Below are positions 1 to 8,536 of a stretch of 64,000 nucleotides of DNA, one piece after another. The stretch is from NCBI GenBank assembly GCA_934541105.1, contig CAKTDA010000005.1, positions 292,023 to 356,022 on the forward strand. The letters run 5' to 3'. The notes under the pieces are model-generated. The model searched no databases and had not been told where the DNA came from. It was given only the letters and a program-made list of their open reading frames with translations. Position 1 is the stretch's first letter. Every line of letters starts with the position of its first letter. This stretch comes from an uncultured Luteitalea sp. (GTDB taxonomy: Bacteria > Acidobacteriota > Vicinamibacteria > Vicinamibacterales > Vicinamibacteraceae). The position numbers and the translations under genes are program-made.

Positions 1-1
1 C

Positions 2-1219
2 GTCGGCCTGCTGCTGCCCGTCGCGCTGCTGAACTATCTCGATCGCCAGATGCTGGCGTCAATGAAGTTCTCGGTGATGCAGGACGTGCCCGACATCGCG
101 TCGGAGGCGAACTGGGGCAGCGTGCTCGCGCTCTTCAAGTGGGTCTACGCCGTCCTCAGCCCGATCGGCGGGTACCTGGCCGACAGGTTCAGTCGTCGCT
201 ACGTCATTGCCGGCAGCCTGCTTGTGTGGTCGTCGGTGACCTGGGCCACGGGCAACGTCGCGTCGTACGAGCAACTGCTCGTCACGCGCGCGCTGATGGG
301 CGTCAGCGAGGCGTTCTACATCCCGGCGGCGCTCGCGCTCATTGCCGACGCGCACCCCGGGGGCACGCGATCGCGCGCCGTCGGCCTGCACCAGATGGGC
401 ATCTACGTCGGTGTGATCATCGGCGGCTTCGGCGGGTACGTCGCGGATTCGCCGACGCTCGGCTGGCGCTGGGCGTTCCACGCCTGCGGGCTCATCGGCG
501 TGCTGTATGCCGTGCCGGTGTTCCTGCTGCTGCGCGACGTCCGCCGGAAGCCCGACGGCCACGACGGCGTCGCGGCGTCGGACGCGCACCGGGCCCTGTC
601 GCCACGGCGCGCGTTCGGCGAGTTGCTGCGCAACCCGTCGTTCCTCCTGCTGGTGGCGTACTTCACGCTGCCGGCGCTCGCGGGCTGGATCGTCCGCGAC
701 TGGATGCCGGCGATCCTGAAGGACGAGTTCGGCATCGGGCAGGGGCTTGCCGGCGTGTCGGCCACGCTCTACTGGCAGGTCGCGGCCATCGTCGGCGCGG
801 TGGCCGGCGGCTGGCTTGCCGATCGGTGGATGCGACGGAGCATCCGCGGACGGATCTACGTGAGTGCGATCGGCATGTCGCTGATCGTGCCGGCGATGTT
901 CGGCGTCGGGTACGCGCCGCAGACCGGACTGCTGTGGGTCGCAGTGGCGTTCCTCGTGCTGTTCGGCCTCGGCTGGGGGTTCTTCGACGCGAACAACATG
1001 CCCATCCTCTGCCAGATCACGCGACCCGAGGTGCGCGCGACCGGGTATGGTGTGATGAACCTCGTCAGCATCAGCTGCGGTGGCCTCGCGGACTGGATCT
1101 TCGGCATCCTGCGCGACAACCAGGTGCCGCTCGTGTCGATCTTCGGCGTGTTCGCGAGCGTGGCCGTGCTCTCGGTGTTCGTGGTGCTGCTCATCCGCCC
1201 GCGGTACGCTGATGCCTGA
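2..1219 (+). CDS. MFS transporter, 5' end outside window
   Basis: Integral membrane carrier of the major facilitator superfamily. The frame is open from the first bases of the window and reads LNYLDRQ before the first internal ATG at 50. LNYLDRQ is the usual end of TM1 in anion:cation-symporter-type MFS proteins, so the true start lies upstream and about 405 residues are visible. The loop motif GGYLADRFSRR after TM2 and its second-half equivalent GGWLADRWMRR are the expected MFS signatures. The sialidase and N-acetylneuraminate lyase genes follow on the same strand, so uptake of sialic acid or a related sugar acid is a reasonable inference. The substrate cannot be read from sequence; a hexuronate or other organic anion carrier is the alternative. 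Confidence 0.88.
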   Translation, partial: VGLLLPVALLNYLDRQMLASMKFSVMQDVPDIASEANWGSVLALFKWVYAVLSPIGGYLADRFSRRYVIAGSLLVWSSVTWATGNVASYEQLLVTRALMGVSEAFYIPAALALIADAHPGGTRSRAVGLHQMGIYVGVIIGGFGGYVADSPTLGWRWAFHACGLIGVLYAVPVFLLLRDVRRKPDGHDGVAASDAHRALSPRRAFGELLRNPSFLLLVAYFTLPALAGWIVRDWMPAILKDEFGIGQGLAGVSATLYWQVAAIVGAVAGGWLADRWMRRSIRGRIYVSAIGMSLIVPAMFGVGYAPQTGLLWVAVAFLVLFGLGWGFFDANNMPILCQITRPEVRATGYGVMNLVSISCGGLADWIFGILRDNQVPLVSIFGVFASVAVLSVFVVLLIRPRYADA

Positions 1220-1250
1220 TCGGCCGGGGAGCGTCATGATCGGCAGGCGA

Positions 1251-1279
1251 GCGTCGATGTGAACATCGACGCCTACGAA
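1251..1279 (-). repeat. Covarying-hairpin repeat, copy a
   Basis: Read on the minus strand: a TTCGTAG leader (1273-1279), then a perfect 10-bp stem with arm GCGTCGATGT, loop TC, and the exact complementary arm (1251-1272). It lies 31 bp after the MFS stop codon. It belongs to a five-copy family in this window (see also 1336, 8612, 33083 and 58151). Confidence 0.8.
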
Positions 1280-1335
1280 CACAGGCGACGAACAGGCAGG
1301 GCGGGCACAGGCGGCGTGTGGTCGGTCCGTATCGA

Positions 1336-1364
1336 TTCGTGGGTGTCGACCTTCAGGTCGACAC
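1336..1364 (+). repeat. Covarying-hairpin repeat, copy b
   Basis: TTCGTGG leader (1336-1342), then a perfect 10-bp stem with arm GTGTCGACCT, loop TC, and the complementary arm ending at 1364. It sits 23 bp before the chosen sialidase start and would form a hairpin in the 5' leader of that mRNA. Arm bases differ from copy a, but pairing is kept. Confidence 0.8.
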
Positions 1365-1387
1365 ATGACATGACAGGAACATCCGTG

Positions 1388-2545
1388 ATGACGCCGTGGC
1401 GGTCGATCGTCGTTGTGGCAGCACTCGTGCTCGCACCATCCGTGAGCGTACACGCGCAGGGTGCCGGCACCGCGCCCGGGACGGTGGACGTCTACACCGC
1501 CGGTGAAGGCGGCTATCACACGTTCAGGATCCCGTCGGTGATCGCGGCGGCCGACGGGTCGCTCCTGGCCTTTGCCGAAGCGCGCCGCGGCGGGGCTGGC
1601 GACAGCGGCGACATCGATCTCGTGCTCAAGCGAAGCCGGGACGGTGGCGCGACATGGTCCGCGCTGGCGGTCGTCGGCGACAACGGACCGAACACGTTCG
1701 GCAATCCCTGTCCCGTGCTCGACGCGCGAACGGGCACGCTGCTGCTGCTGACGACGCAGAACCTCGGCGTGGACCGCGAGAAGGACATCATTGCCGGGGC
1801 GAGCAAGGGCGGGCGCACGGTCTGGCTGATGCGGAGTACCGACCATGGCGCGACATGGTCCACGCCCGTCGAGATCACCGCCAGCACGAAGCGCGACGAC
1901 TGGACGTGGTACGCCACGGGCCCCGGCATCGGCATCCAGATGCGCAACGGCCGGCTCGTGATCCCGGCCAACCACGCGGTCGCGGGCACCGGCGACCATC
2001 ATGCGCATGTCCTGCTCAGCGACGATGGCGGAGGCACGTGGCGGATTGGCGGCACGTCGGACGCCGGCACGAACGAGAGCCAGGTCGTCGAGCTCGCCGA
2101 CGGCCTGCTGCTGTTGAACATGCGCAACCACCCGCCGATGGCCGGTACGAGCTACCGCCGCGTGGCCACGAGCCGGGACGGTGGCGAGACGTGGTCGCCC
2201 GCACGCCTCGATCGGGCGCTGATCGAGCCGCCCGCCCAGGCCAGCATCATCCGGCTGACGCTGCCGGAATTGCAGGAACGCAAGCGGCTGCTCTTCAGCA
2301 ACCCCGCCAGCGCGCGGCGCGAACGCATGACGGTGCGCGTCAGTTACGACGGCGGCGACACGTGGCCCGTCGCGCGCGTCGTGCACGAGGGGCCAGCCGC
2401 GTACTCGAGCCTCGTCGCGATGCCCGACGGCCGCATCGGCCTGCTGTACGAGCGCGGGACGAAGGCACCCTACGAGACGATCGTCTTCACGACGTTCACG
2501 CTCGAGTGGCTCACCCACGGAAAGGACCGCCCGGCCGCGCGCTGA
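1388..2545 (+). CDS. Exported exo-alpha-sialidase (BNR repeats)
   Basis: Predicted glycoside hydrolase of the sialidase (GH33-like) family that would release terminal sialic acids outside the cytoplasm. ATG 1388 gives 385 aa and begins directly with a signal peptide (MTPWRSIVVVAALVL... ending near HAQ). The open frame extends to 1259, but that part crosses a hairpin repeat and codes for an Arg-rich stretch unlike protein. The FRIP motif with its substrate-binding arginine follows soon after the signal peptide. Five Asp-boxes are visible: SRDGGATW, STDHGATW, SDDGGGTW, SRDGGETW and SYDGGDTW. The next gene, 19 bp downstream, is a sialic-acid lyase, which supports the role. A broader BNR-fold hydrolase is the alternative. 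Confidence 0.85.
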   Translation: MTPWRSIVVVAALVLAPSVSVHAQGAGTAPGTVDVYTAGEGGYHTFRIPSVIAAADGSLLAFAEARRGGAGDSGDIDLVLKRSRDGGATWSALAVVGDNGPNTFGNPCPVLDARTGTLLLLTTQNLGVDREKDIIAGASKGGRTVWLMRSTDHGATWSTPVEITASTKRDDWTWYATGPGIGIQMRNGRLVIPANHAVAGTGDHHAHVLLSDDGGGTWRIGGTSDAGTNESQVVELADGLLLLNMRNHPPMAGTSYRRVATSRDGGETWSPARLDRALIEPPAQASIIRLTLPELQERKRLLFSNPASARRERMTVRVSYDGGDTWPVARVVHEGPAAYSSLVAMPDGRIGLLYERGTKAPYETIVFTTFTLEWLTHGKDRPAAR

Positions 2546-2564
2546 GCGCCGCGGGCTGCACGCC

Positions 2565-3461
2565 ATGTCGCACCCACTTGCCGGCATCCTGCCGGCCACG
2601 GTCACGCCACTCGACGACGCGGGGCGGTTCGCCCGTGCGCCGTTCGAACGACTGCTCGCACGCCTCTACGAGAAGGGCGTCCACGGCGTCTACGTCTGCG
2701 GCACGACGGGCGAGGGGCTGCTGCTCCCGCGTGCCGATCGCGAGGCCGTCACCGAGGCCGCGGTCGCGTGCACGCCGGCGGGACGGCACGTGATCGCGCA
2801 CGTCGGTGCGGCGTCGATGGCCGAGACGCTGGCGCTCACCGAGCACGCGGCGCGCGTGGGCGCGCACGCCATCTCCAGCATGCCGCCGACGGTGGCGCCG
2901 TTCTCGTTTGCCGACGTCTTCCGCTACTACGAGACGCTGGCGACGCGCAGCGCAGTGCCGGTCGTCGTGTACTACCTGCCCGACGTTTCGCGCGCGGTGA
3001 CAACCACCGAGCAGCTCGAGGCCATCTGCGCGCTACCGAACGTGTGCGGCGTGAAGTACACCGACTTCGATCTGTACCGGATGCAGGCCGTGCTCGGGCC
3101 GGGGCGGGTGGTCTACAACGGTCGCGACGAAGTGCTGGCGGCCGGCCTGCTCATGGGCGCAAGCGGCGGCATCGGCAGCTTCTACAACATTGCGCCGGAG
3201 CTGTTCGTCGCCATCCACTCGGCCGCGCGGGAGGGTCGGTGGGAGGCCGCGCGCGGGCTGCAGGTGCAGGCGAACACGCTCATCAGCCTCGTGCTGCGCT
3301 ACCCGCTGTTCCCCGCGATCAAGCAGATCCTCGCGTGGACCGGCATCGACTGCGGCGCGTGCCTGCCCCCGCGGCCCGTCCTCGACGCCACGACGCAGCG
3401 CGTCCTGCAGGAGGAACTCGCGGCCGCGGGCTTCGACGGCCTCGTGCCGCACGCACGATAG
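2565..3461 (+). CDS. N-acetylneuraminate lyase / DapA-family aldolase
   Basis: Class I aldolase of the DHDPS/N-acetylneuraminate lyase family, 298 aa, the normal length for this TIM barrel. Visible landmarks are GTTGE (residues 46-50, pyruvate binding), YY at 136-137 (catalytic Tyr region) and KYTD with the Schiff-base Lys164. The stretch DEVLAAGLLMGASGGIGSFYN is of the lyase type rather than the dihydrodipicolinate synthase type. Expected reaction: N-acetylneuraminate to N-acetylmannosamine plus pyruvate. It sits directly behind the sialidase and transporter, a small sialic-acid utilisation block. The later catabolic genes (nanE, nanK, nagA, nagB) are not in the window. Another 2-keto-3-deoxy sugar acid aldolase specificity is possible. 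Confidence 0.8.
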   Translation: MSHPLAGILPATVTPLDDAGRFARAPFERLLARLYEKGVHGVYVCGTTGEGLLLPRADREAVTEAAVACTPAGRHVIAHVGAASMAETLALTEHAARVGAHAISSMPPTVAPFSFADVFRYYETLATRSAVPVVVYYLPDVSRAVTTTEQLEAICALPNVCGVKYTDFDLYRMQAVLGPGRVVYNGRDEVLAAGLLMGASGGIGSFYNIAPELFVAIHSAAREGRWEAARGLQVQANTLISLVLRYPLFPAIKQILAWTGIDCGACLPPRPVLDATTQRVLQEELAAAGFDGLVPHAR

Positions 3462-3482
3462 GGCGCGCCCGGGGCGCGCGCC
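3462..3482. terminator. Bidirectional hairpin between convergent genes
   Basis: GGCGCGC (3462-3468) pairs with GCGCGCC (3476-3482) across a 7-nt loop. It begins immediately after the lyase stop codon and ends 3 bp before the stop of the convergent GMC gene. There is no T-tract on either strand, so terminator function is inferred from position and stem strength only. Confidence 0.45.
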
Positions 3483-3485
3483 GCG

Positions 3486-5174
3486 TTACAGCTCGCCCTT
3501 CTTCAACTGATCGAGCAGGTAGTCCGTCGAGCGGACGGCAAGGGCCATGATCGTCAGCGTCGGGTTCTGCCAGGCGCTCGACGGGAAGCACGAGCCGTCC
3601 ATGACGAACAGGTTGCGGACGTCGTGGGCCTGCAGGTACGGGTTGAGCACGGAGGCCTTGGGGTCGGTGCCCATCCGCGCGGCGCCGACCTCGTGGGCCT
3701 GGCCGCGCATCCCGTGCCGCTGCCGGATGTTCTTCGCGCCGATGCCCTCGAGCATCTCGGCGGCGCGCGTCGCCATGTCGCGCTGCATCGTGCGCTCGTT
3801 GTCGCCGGGATTGATGCGCAGCCGCACGACCGGGATGCCGTAGGCATCCACCATGTCCGGATCCACCTCGCACCGGTTCTCCGCGTACGGCAGGCACTCG
3901 CCGAAGCCGGCGAAGTTCACCGTCGAGGGCCGCGGGGCCGCGACCGCGCGCTTGTAGGCCTCGCCGATGCCGGGTGCGCCGAAGTCGAAGCCCGCGCTGA
4001 CGTACGTGCTGAGGGCGTACCCGCGCAGGAAGCCGTCGGTCTTCGGGCCGCCGGGCAGGTTGCGGAACCGCGGCGTGAGCAGGCCGCACGGCCGGTTCGC
4101 GCCGGCCATCGTCGGCTGCCCGACCAGGTCGGGCACCTCGCCTGATGCGCCGGCATCGGAGAAATGCGTCATCAGGTACTTGCCGAGCACGCCGCTCGAG
4201 TTCGCAAGGCCGTTGGCATCCTGCCGCGTCGAGGAGTTGAACAGCATGCGCACCGACTCGAGCGTCTGCGCGCAGAGGGCCACGACCTTGCCGAAGACCT
4301 CGCGCGGCTGCCGCGTCTCGCGGTCGATGTAGAGCACGCCGCGCGCACGGTGCGTGGCCGGATCCATCAGCACCTTGTAGGCCATCGCGCCGGTCACGAG
4401 CGTGCAGCGGCCCGTGGCGACCGCGTCGGCGATCGTCGTGAACGCGGCGTTGAAGTACGAGTGCGTGACGCACCCGTGCTCGCAGGGCCCGCAGTAGTGG
4501 CACGGCTGCCGCCGCGTGCCGATCGCCCGCGTCAGGTTGGCCGTGCGGCCCTGCGTCACGGTGTAGCCGAACGCCTTGCGCACGCGCTGGCGCACCGCCA
4601 CTTCGTCGCACGTCAGTCCCATGGCCGGCTGGAACCGGCCGTCGGGCAACTGCGGCAGCCCTTCGGCCATCGCAGAGACGCCGACGTAGTCCTCGACGAG
4701 GTCGTAGTACGGCGCGATGTCGGCGTACGCGATCGGCCAGTCGACGCCCGCGCCGTCGTGCGACGCCGCCTTGAAGTCGATGTCGCTGAGGCGCAGGCAC
4801 GCCCGGCCCCAGATGTTGGTCCGGCCGCCCACGACGCGGGTCCGCACCCAGAGGAAGTCCGGCGTGGAGTCGTCGCGATACGGTTCGTCGACGTCGCTGG
4901 CGTACCAGTCGGCGTTCCACTCGCGCACGGCGTACGACTGGGACTGCCGCGGCCTCTCGTCTTCGAGCGGGCGCTTCGTGCGGCCGCGGTACGGCAACTG
5001 GTAGGCCTGGACGTGCTCCGTGTAGTCCCCGTCGGTCAGCGCGCGGCCCGCCTCGAGCACGGCCACGCGCAGGCCCGCCTCGGCAAGCCGCTTGGCGGCC
5101 CAACCGCCAGACGCCCCCGAACCGACGATGACGACATCGAAGTGCTGCCCGGCGGGATCGGTCTGCTGTGTCAT
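3486..5174 (-). CDS. GMC family FAD oxidoreductase (large subunit)
   Basis: Flavoprotein dehydrogenase of the glucose-methanol-choline family, 562 aa from ATG 5174. The frame extends further upstream, but that part overlaps the small-subunit gene and is not protein-like. The N-terminal FAD-binding Rossmann motif is VVIVGSGASGGWAAKRL, followed by the LEAG acidic end of beta-2. The C-terminal GMC signature ends SSAWQNPTLTIMALA, with Asn in the catalytic pair region. A cysteine cluster CHYCGPCEHGC mid-protein is typical of bacterial sugar/polyol dehydrogenases that hand electrons to a quinone or cytochrome. The start is 11 nt after the stop of the small-subunit gene, so the two are cotranscribed. 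The substrate (sugar, polyol or gluconate) is unknown. Confidence 0.88.
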   Translation of the reverse strand: MTQQTDPAGQHFDVVIVGSGASGGWAAKRLAEAGLRVAVLEAGRALTDGDYTEHVQAYQLPYRGRTKRPLEDERPRQSQSYAVREWNADWYASDVDEPYRDDSTPDFLWVRTRVVGGRTNIWGRACLRLSDIDFKAASHDGAGVDWPIAYADIAPYYDLVEDYVGVSAMAEGLPQLPDGRFQPAMGLTCDEVAVRQRVRKAFGYTVTQGRTANLTRAIGTRRQPCHYCGPCEHGCVTHSYFNAAFTTIADAVATGRCTLVTGAMAYKVLMDPATHRARGVLYIDRETRQPREVFGKVVALCAQTLESVRMLFNSSTRQDANGLANSSGVLGKYLMTHFSDAGASGEVPDLVGQPTMAGANRPCGLLTPRFRNLPGGPKTDGFLRGYALSTYVSAGFDFGAPGIGEAYKRAVAAPRPSTVNFAGFGECLPYAENRCEVDPDMVDAYGIPVVRLRINPGDNERTMQRDMATRAAEMLEGIGAKNIRQRHGMRGQAHEVGAARMGTDPKASVLNPYLQAHDVRNLFVMDGSCFPSSAWQNPTLTIMALAVRSTDYLLDQLKKGEL

Positions 5175-5185
5175 GGCCCTGACGC

Positions 5186-5860
5186 TCACTGGTGGCCTTC
5201 GGCGTGCGTACACGCCGGAAAGTCGGTGAAGAAGACCGTCCCGGTGAACCCGAGCTCCTTCATGCCCGCTTCCGACGAGAAGTGCGCGCCGGCAATCCAC
5301 GTCTTCAGCACGCGCACCGGCGAGTCGAGCGTGAGCCGCTGTGGCGCCGTCGGCGTCGATGGCGCAGGTGCGTCGAGCGGCGGAGGCGTTGCCGGCGGCA
5401 CGTCGGGCACCGCCGCGGCGGCCTCCTCGAGCAGCGCATGCTGCTGCGCCGGTGCGATGTTCCGGAACGGCGCGCCGTGGCGGTCGCGCGCCACGGCGTC
5501 GAGCATCGCGAGCGCGTTCACGACAGGCCGCCGCACGGCCTCACGCTCGATCGCGAGCACGGCGTCGATGTAGGCCGGGCTGCCGCTTGCGACCGCGCCG
5601 GGCACGATGATGTCGGAGACGATCGTCAGCGTCGCGAACTGGTGCGCGTCGAAGAAGCGTGGTGAGGAGGGCTCGCTCGCGTCCGCGGTGGGTGCGTGCG
5701 GCCGCTGCGTGACGTGCGCGGCAAGCGGGTGCGCGTGGGCCGGTTCGCTGGCGGCAGCCGGCGTGCCGAGCGCGACACCAAGGCCGCCGGCAAGTCCCTG
5801 GAGCGCCGACCGGCGCGTCATGCGAGTGGCCGTGTGCGGAGTCGGGTCTGGGGCCGCCAT
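5186..5860 (-). CDS. Gluconate 2-dehydrogenase subunit 3 family, TAT-exported
   Basis: Small partner subunit (224 aa) of a membrane-bound or periplasmic GMC dehydrogenase. The N-terminus carries a twin-arginine signal (MTRRSALQGLAGGLGVAL, preceded by a short hydrophilic leader), so the complex is probably folded in the cytoplasm and exported, with the large subunit carried along. The middle contains the family-typical segment FDAHQFATLTIVSDIIVPG. A Pro/Ala-rich low-complexity stretch follows (VPPATPPPLDAPAPSTPTAP). It is the first gene of the two-gene operon with the GMC oxidoreductase. A -10-like TATACT lies 6 nt before the ATG. Confidence 0.85.
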   Translation of the reverse strand: MAAPDPTPHTATRMTRRSALQGLAGGLGVALGTPAAASEPAHAHPLAAHVTQRPHAPTADASEPSSPRFFDAHQFATLTIVSDIIVPGAVASGSPAYIDAVLAIEREAVRRPVVNALAMLDAVARDRHGAPFRNIAPAQQHALLEEAAAAVPDVPPATPPPLDAPAPSTPTAPQRLTLDSPVRVLKTWIAGAHFSSEAGMKELGFTGTVFFTDFPACTHAEGHQ

Positions 5861-5866
5861 GTGCGC

Positions 5867-5872
5867 AGTATA
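5867..5872 (-). promoter_or_regulatory. -10 element close to a start codon
   Basis: On the minus strand TATACT is followed by only 6 nt before the ATG at 5860. That places the transcription start at or next to the start codon, the arrangement expected for a leaderless mRNA. No clear -35 was identified. Confidence 0.45.
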
Positions 5873-6250
5873 GGACTGCGCGCCGGTGGACGCACGTCAG
5901 GCGGCGCCCGCCGCGGATGCCCGCGACAGAATCCGCGCACGTGGCTCGTCGCTTGCGGCGAGCCGCTGCACGACGCCGCGCCCCGCGCCGCGGGCGCGAG
6001 CCGGCCGCCCGTGCTCTCGCTGCTGCTTGCCGCGTCGATGGCGGGACTCGTCGCGGCGGCCTGCGTGACGTGGCCTCAGGCTCGCGCGAGGCAGCGTGCC
6101 TTGCCGCGGCGCCAGCAGCGCCCGCACAACCCGCGACGCGCGAGGTGCTCCGCGTGTCGGAACGGGTCTGGCAGCGCGGCGCCGGCGCGCCTGACATGTG
6201 ACGGCGGCTACGCGTCACCAGCCCGAATCCCGAATCCCGCCACCCGGCGC
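5873..6250. other. Intergenic region without a confident gene; holds a CGGGATT repeat
   Basis: About 380 bp between a leaderless-looking promoter and the 3' end of the YdeI-family gene. I see no convincing gene. A short Ala/Arg-rich frame at 5917-6201 and a signal-peptide-like stretch in another frame (LSLLLAASMAGLVAAAC, near 6015-6060) do not combine into one protein; a decayed small exported protein is possible. At 6222-6239 the minus strand reads two CGGGATT units and a trailing CGGG, starting 11 nt after the YdeI stop codon. The same short repeat recurs at 58041. Confidence 0.5.
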
Positions 6251-6844
6251 CTACACGATGGTCTCGCCGCGCTCGAGCATCGCGACGAGTGCCGCGATCT
6301 TTCGTGCGCGGCCGGCCGGCGTCTTCATGTTGTTCGTCCTGAAGGCAATCGCGAAGAGGTTCGGCTTGCTCAGCGTGGCAAATGTCGCACGTGCGCGCGG
6401 GCTGGCCTCGATGGCGCCGCGCAGGTCCTCCGGCACGGTGTCGGCCGACGCCGTGCGCATCGGCGCGTACGCGCGGTCCCACCGCCCGTCGGCCTTCGCG
6501 GCGTCCACCTGCCGCTGCCCGTGCGGCGTCATCCGTCCGGCGGCGACGAGCCGCGCGACATGCCCGCGATTGATCTGGCTCCAGAGGCCTTTCGGCCTCC
6601 GCGGCGTGTAGCGCTGGAGATAGGACTCGGCGTCGTAGCCGCGCCGGATGCCGTCGATCCACCCCCAGCAGAGTGCGACGTCGAGCGCCTCGGCCAGCGT
6701 GACCGACGCCACACCCGACGACGCCTTGTAGAGGCGGAGCCACAGCTCGGGTGCACGGTCGTGGTGGGATCGCATCCAGCGCTCGAGCGCCGCGCTCGAG
6801 CGGAACGTCCTGATGTCGTCGGGACCTGGTGCCGTTGCGCTCAT
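6251..6844 (-). CDS. YdeI/OmpD-associated family protein
   Basis: Cytoplasmic protein of about 197 aa matching the YdeI/YjbR-like 'OmpD-associated' family. Recognisable family stretches are ELWLRLYK, VALCWGWIDG, the YLQRYTPRRPKGLWSQINRG block, and a C-terminal LSKPNLFAIAFRTNNMKTPAGRARKI. Members occur widely in soil bacteria and the biochemical role is not settled; some are linked to resistance to cationic peptides or polymyxin. I chose ATG 6844 over ATG 6862 because a -10-like TATGAT at 6858-6863 would overlap the upstream start. The gene is divergent from the Ser/Thr kinase, sharing a 36-bp promoter region. Confidence 0.8.
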   Translation of the reverse strand: MSATAPGPDDIRTFRSSAALERWMRSHHDRAPELWLRLYKASSGVASVTLAEALDVALCWGWIDGIRRGYDAESYLQRYTPRRPKGLWSQINRGHVARLVAAGRMTPHGQRQVDAAKADGRWDRAYAPMRTASADTVPEDLRGAIEASPRARATFATLSKPNLFAIAFRTNNMKTPAGRARKIAALVAMLERGETIV

Positions 6845-6880
6845 CTGCGAGACGCCGATCATACGGCGCCTGGCCGTCAG

Positions 6881-8536
6881 ATGTCGCCCGTGCGGCGCGT
6901 CGAGGGCATGATGGTGCCGTACGCCATGGCCGACGAGATCGCGAACGCTCGACCGCAGTTCCGGCCCACGCCGACGTCGCCGGGCACGCGGATGCCGCCG
7001 ATGCTGCTCGCGCAGGTCGCGCAGCGCGTGCGCGTGTGGGCGGCGCTCTATGCGTTCGTCTTCTTCATGGTCGCGATCCTGCCGGTGCTCGTGCTGCCCG
7101 AGGAGCGCGCCCATTTCGTCTCGAGCGCCTGGCGCTGGGCGCCCCCGGTTGCCTCGATCGTCGTCGCGCTGTTCGTGACCGCCGTCATCTCGCGGCGATC
7201 GCTCGCGCCGGCGACGGTGCTCGTCCTCGGCCTGGCGTTTCAGGTCGCCGGCAGCTACGGCATTGCCGCGGCCGAGTATCTGTCGCCGTCGCCAACCGAC
7301 CCCCGTCTGCCCCTCACGGGCCTCTCGTGGGTGGCGGTGTGGATGCTCAGCTTCACCATCACCGTCCCGAGCCCGCCTGCCTGGGCCCTCACCGCCGCGC
7401 TTGCATCGGCGAGCGCCGTGCCCGCGGTCGTGGCTCTCTCGACGTGGCGCGGCGCCATGCCGCCGATCGACGCCTTCCGCTTCGGTCTGCACATCCTCCT
7501 GCCGTACCTGCTGGTGGTGCTCGTTGCGTACGTCAGCGCGAGGATCGTGCATCGCCTCGGCACCGAACTGACGCGCGCGCTCGACCTCGGCGCCTACCGG
7601 CTCGTGGAGCGGCTCGCGCACGGCGGCATGGGCGAGGTGTGGCGCGCGCAGCATCGCCTGCTGGCCCGCCCGGCCGCGGTCAAGCTCATACGGCCCGAAC
7701 TGCTCGAAGGCGCGAGTGGCGCCCGGCAGGCCGAGCTCCGCAGCCGTTTCGAACGCGAGGCGCAGACGATTGCGCAGCTGAAGTCGCCGCACACGATCGA
7801 GCTCTTCGACTACGGCGTCGCGGACGACGGCGCGTTCTACTACGTGATGGAACTGCTCGACGGGTTCGACCTCAAGGCCCTCGTCGATCGATCCGGTCCC
7901 GTGCCCGTGGAGCGCGCGGCGCACCTGCTCGTGCAGGTGTGCCACTCGCTGGCGGAGGCGCACGCCGCCGGTGTCGTCCACCGCGACATCACCCCGTCAA
8001 ACGTCGTCGTGTGCCGCTACGGACGGGACGTGGACTTCGTGAAAGTGCTCGATTTCGGATTGGCCAAGCCGCCCGCTGCCCTGCTCGGCGACGATGGCGG
8101 CACGACGCGCGAGGGCGCGACGGCGGGCGGGACGCCGGCATTCATGTCGCCGGAGCAGGCGCTCGGCGCGCGGACGCTCGACGGGCGATCGGACATCTAC
8201 GCGGTAGGGTGCCTCGCGTACTGGCTCGTCACCGGCCAGGTGGTGTTCCCGAACACGACGCCAGTGGCGACGCTCGTCGCGCACACGCAGACGCCGCCCG
8301 AGCCGCCCTCGCAACGGACCGAACTGCCGGTGCCTGCGTCGTTCGACGCGCTCGTGCTTGCGTGCATTGCGAAGTCTCCTGCCGACCGGCCGTCGTCGGC
8401 CGAGGAACTCGCCGAGCGGTTCGCGTCGCTGTCGGACGTGCCGCGCTGGAGCAGCGCACAGGCACGTGCATGGTGGGACCTGCATCGGCCCGGGGGGGAG
8501 AAAAGTCAGAAGTCAGAAGTAGGAAGTCAGAAGTGA
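6881..8536 (+). CDS. Membrane-anchored Ser/Thr protein kinase (N-terminal TM, C-terminal kinase)
   Basis: About 551 aa. Residues ~45-225 hold five or six hydrophobic segments. From ~240 a Hanks-type kinase domain follows: Gly loop LAHGGMGEVWRA, ATP-binding Lys268 (AAVKLI), catalytic HRDITPSN with Asp369, DFG at 391-393, and a GTPAFMSPEQ activation-loop end. All catalytic residues are present; HRDITPSN replaces the usual HRDLKPxN. The order is the reverse of the common bacterial layout, which has the kinase first and then a TM and sensor. The kinase would therefore sit in the cytoplasm behind a multi-pass membrane domain that could be the sensor. The last residues (EKSQKSEVGSQK) come from a tandem DNA repeat that supplies the stop codon. 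ATG 6908 or 6926 are alternative starts. Confidence 0.85.
   Translation: MSPVRRVEGMMVPYAMADEIANARPQFRPTPTSPGTRMPPMLLAQVAQRVRVWAALYAFVFFMVAILPVLVLPEERAHFVSSAWRWAPPVASIVVALFVTAVISRRSLAPATVLVLGLAFQVAGSYGIAAAEYLSPSPTDPRLPLTGLSWVAVWMLSFTITVPSPPAWALTAALASASAVPAVVALSTWRGAMPPIDAFRFGLHILLPYLLVVLVAYVSARIVHRLGTELTRALDLGAYRLVERLAHGGMGEVWRAQHRLLARPAAVKLIRPELLEGASGARQAELRSRFEREAQTIAQLKSPHTIELFDYGVADDGAFYYVMELLDGFDLKALVDRSGPVPVERAAHLLVQVCHSLAEAHAAGVVHRDITPSNVVVCRYGRDVDFVKVLDFGLAKPPAALLGDDGGTTREGATAGGTPAFMSPEQALGARTLDGRSDIYAVGCLAYWLVTGQVVFPNTTPVATLVAHTQTPPEPPSQRTELPVPASFDALVLACIAKSPADRPSSAEELAERFASLSDVPRWSSAQARAWWDLHRPGGEKSQKSEVGSQK

Noticed and set aside
1259..1387. Upstream start for the sialidase
   Set aside because: It would translate a hairpin repeat and an Arg-rich stretch before the signal peptide; ATG 1388 starts directly with the signal peptide.
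5175..5300. Upstream start for the GMC oxidoreductase
   Set aside because: It would overlap the small-subunit gene by over 100 nt and lacks homology; ATG 5174 is placed just before the FAD motif.
5917..6201. Small frame between the GMC pair and the YdeI gene
   Set aside because: Ala/Arg-rich, no RBS, no motif; a signal-peptide-like stretch occurs in a different frame, so at most a decayed gene.
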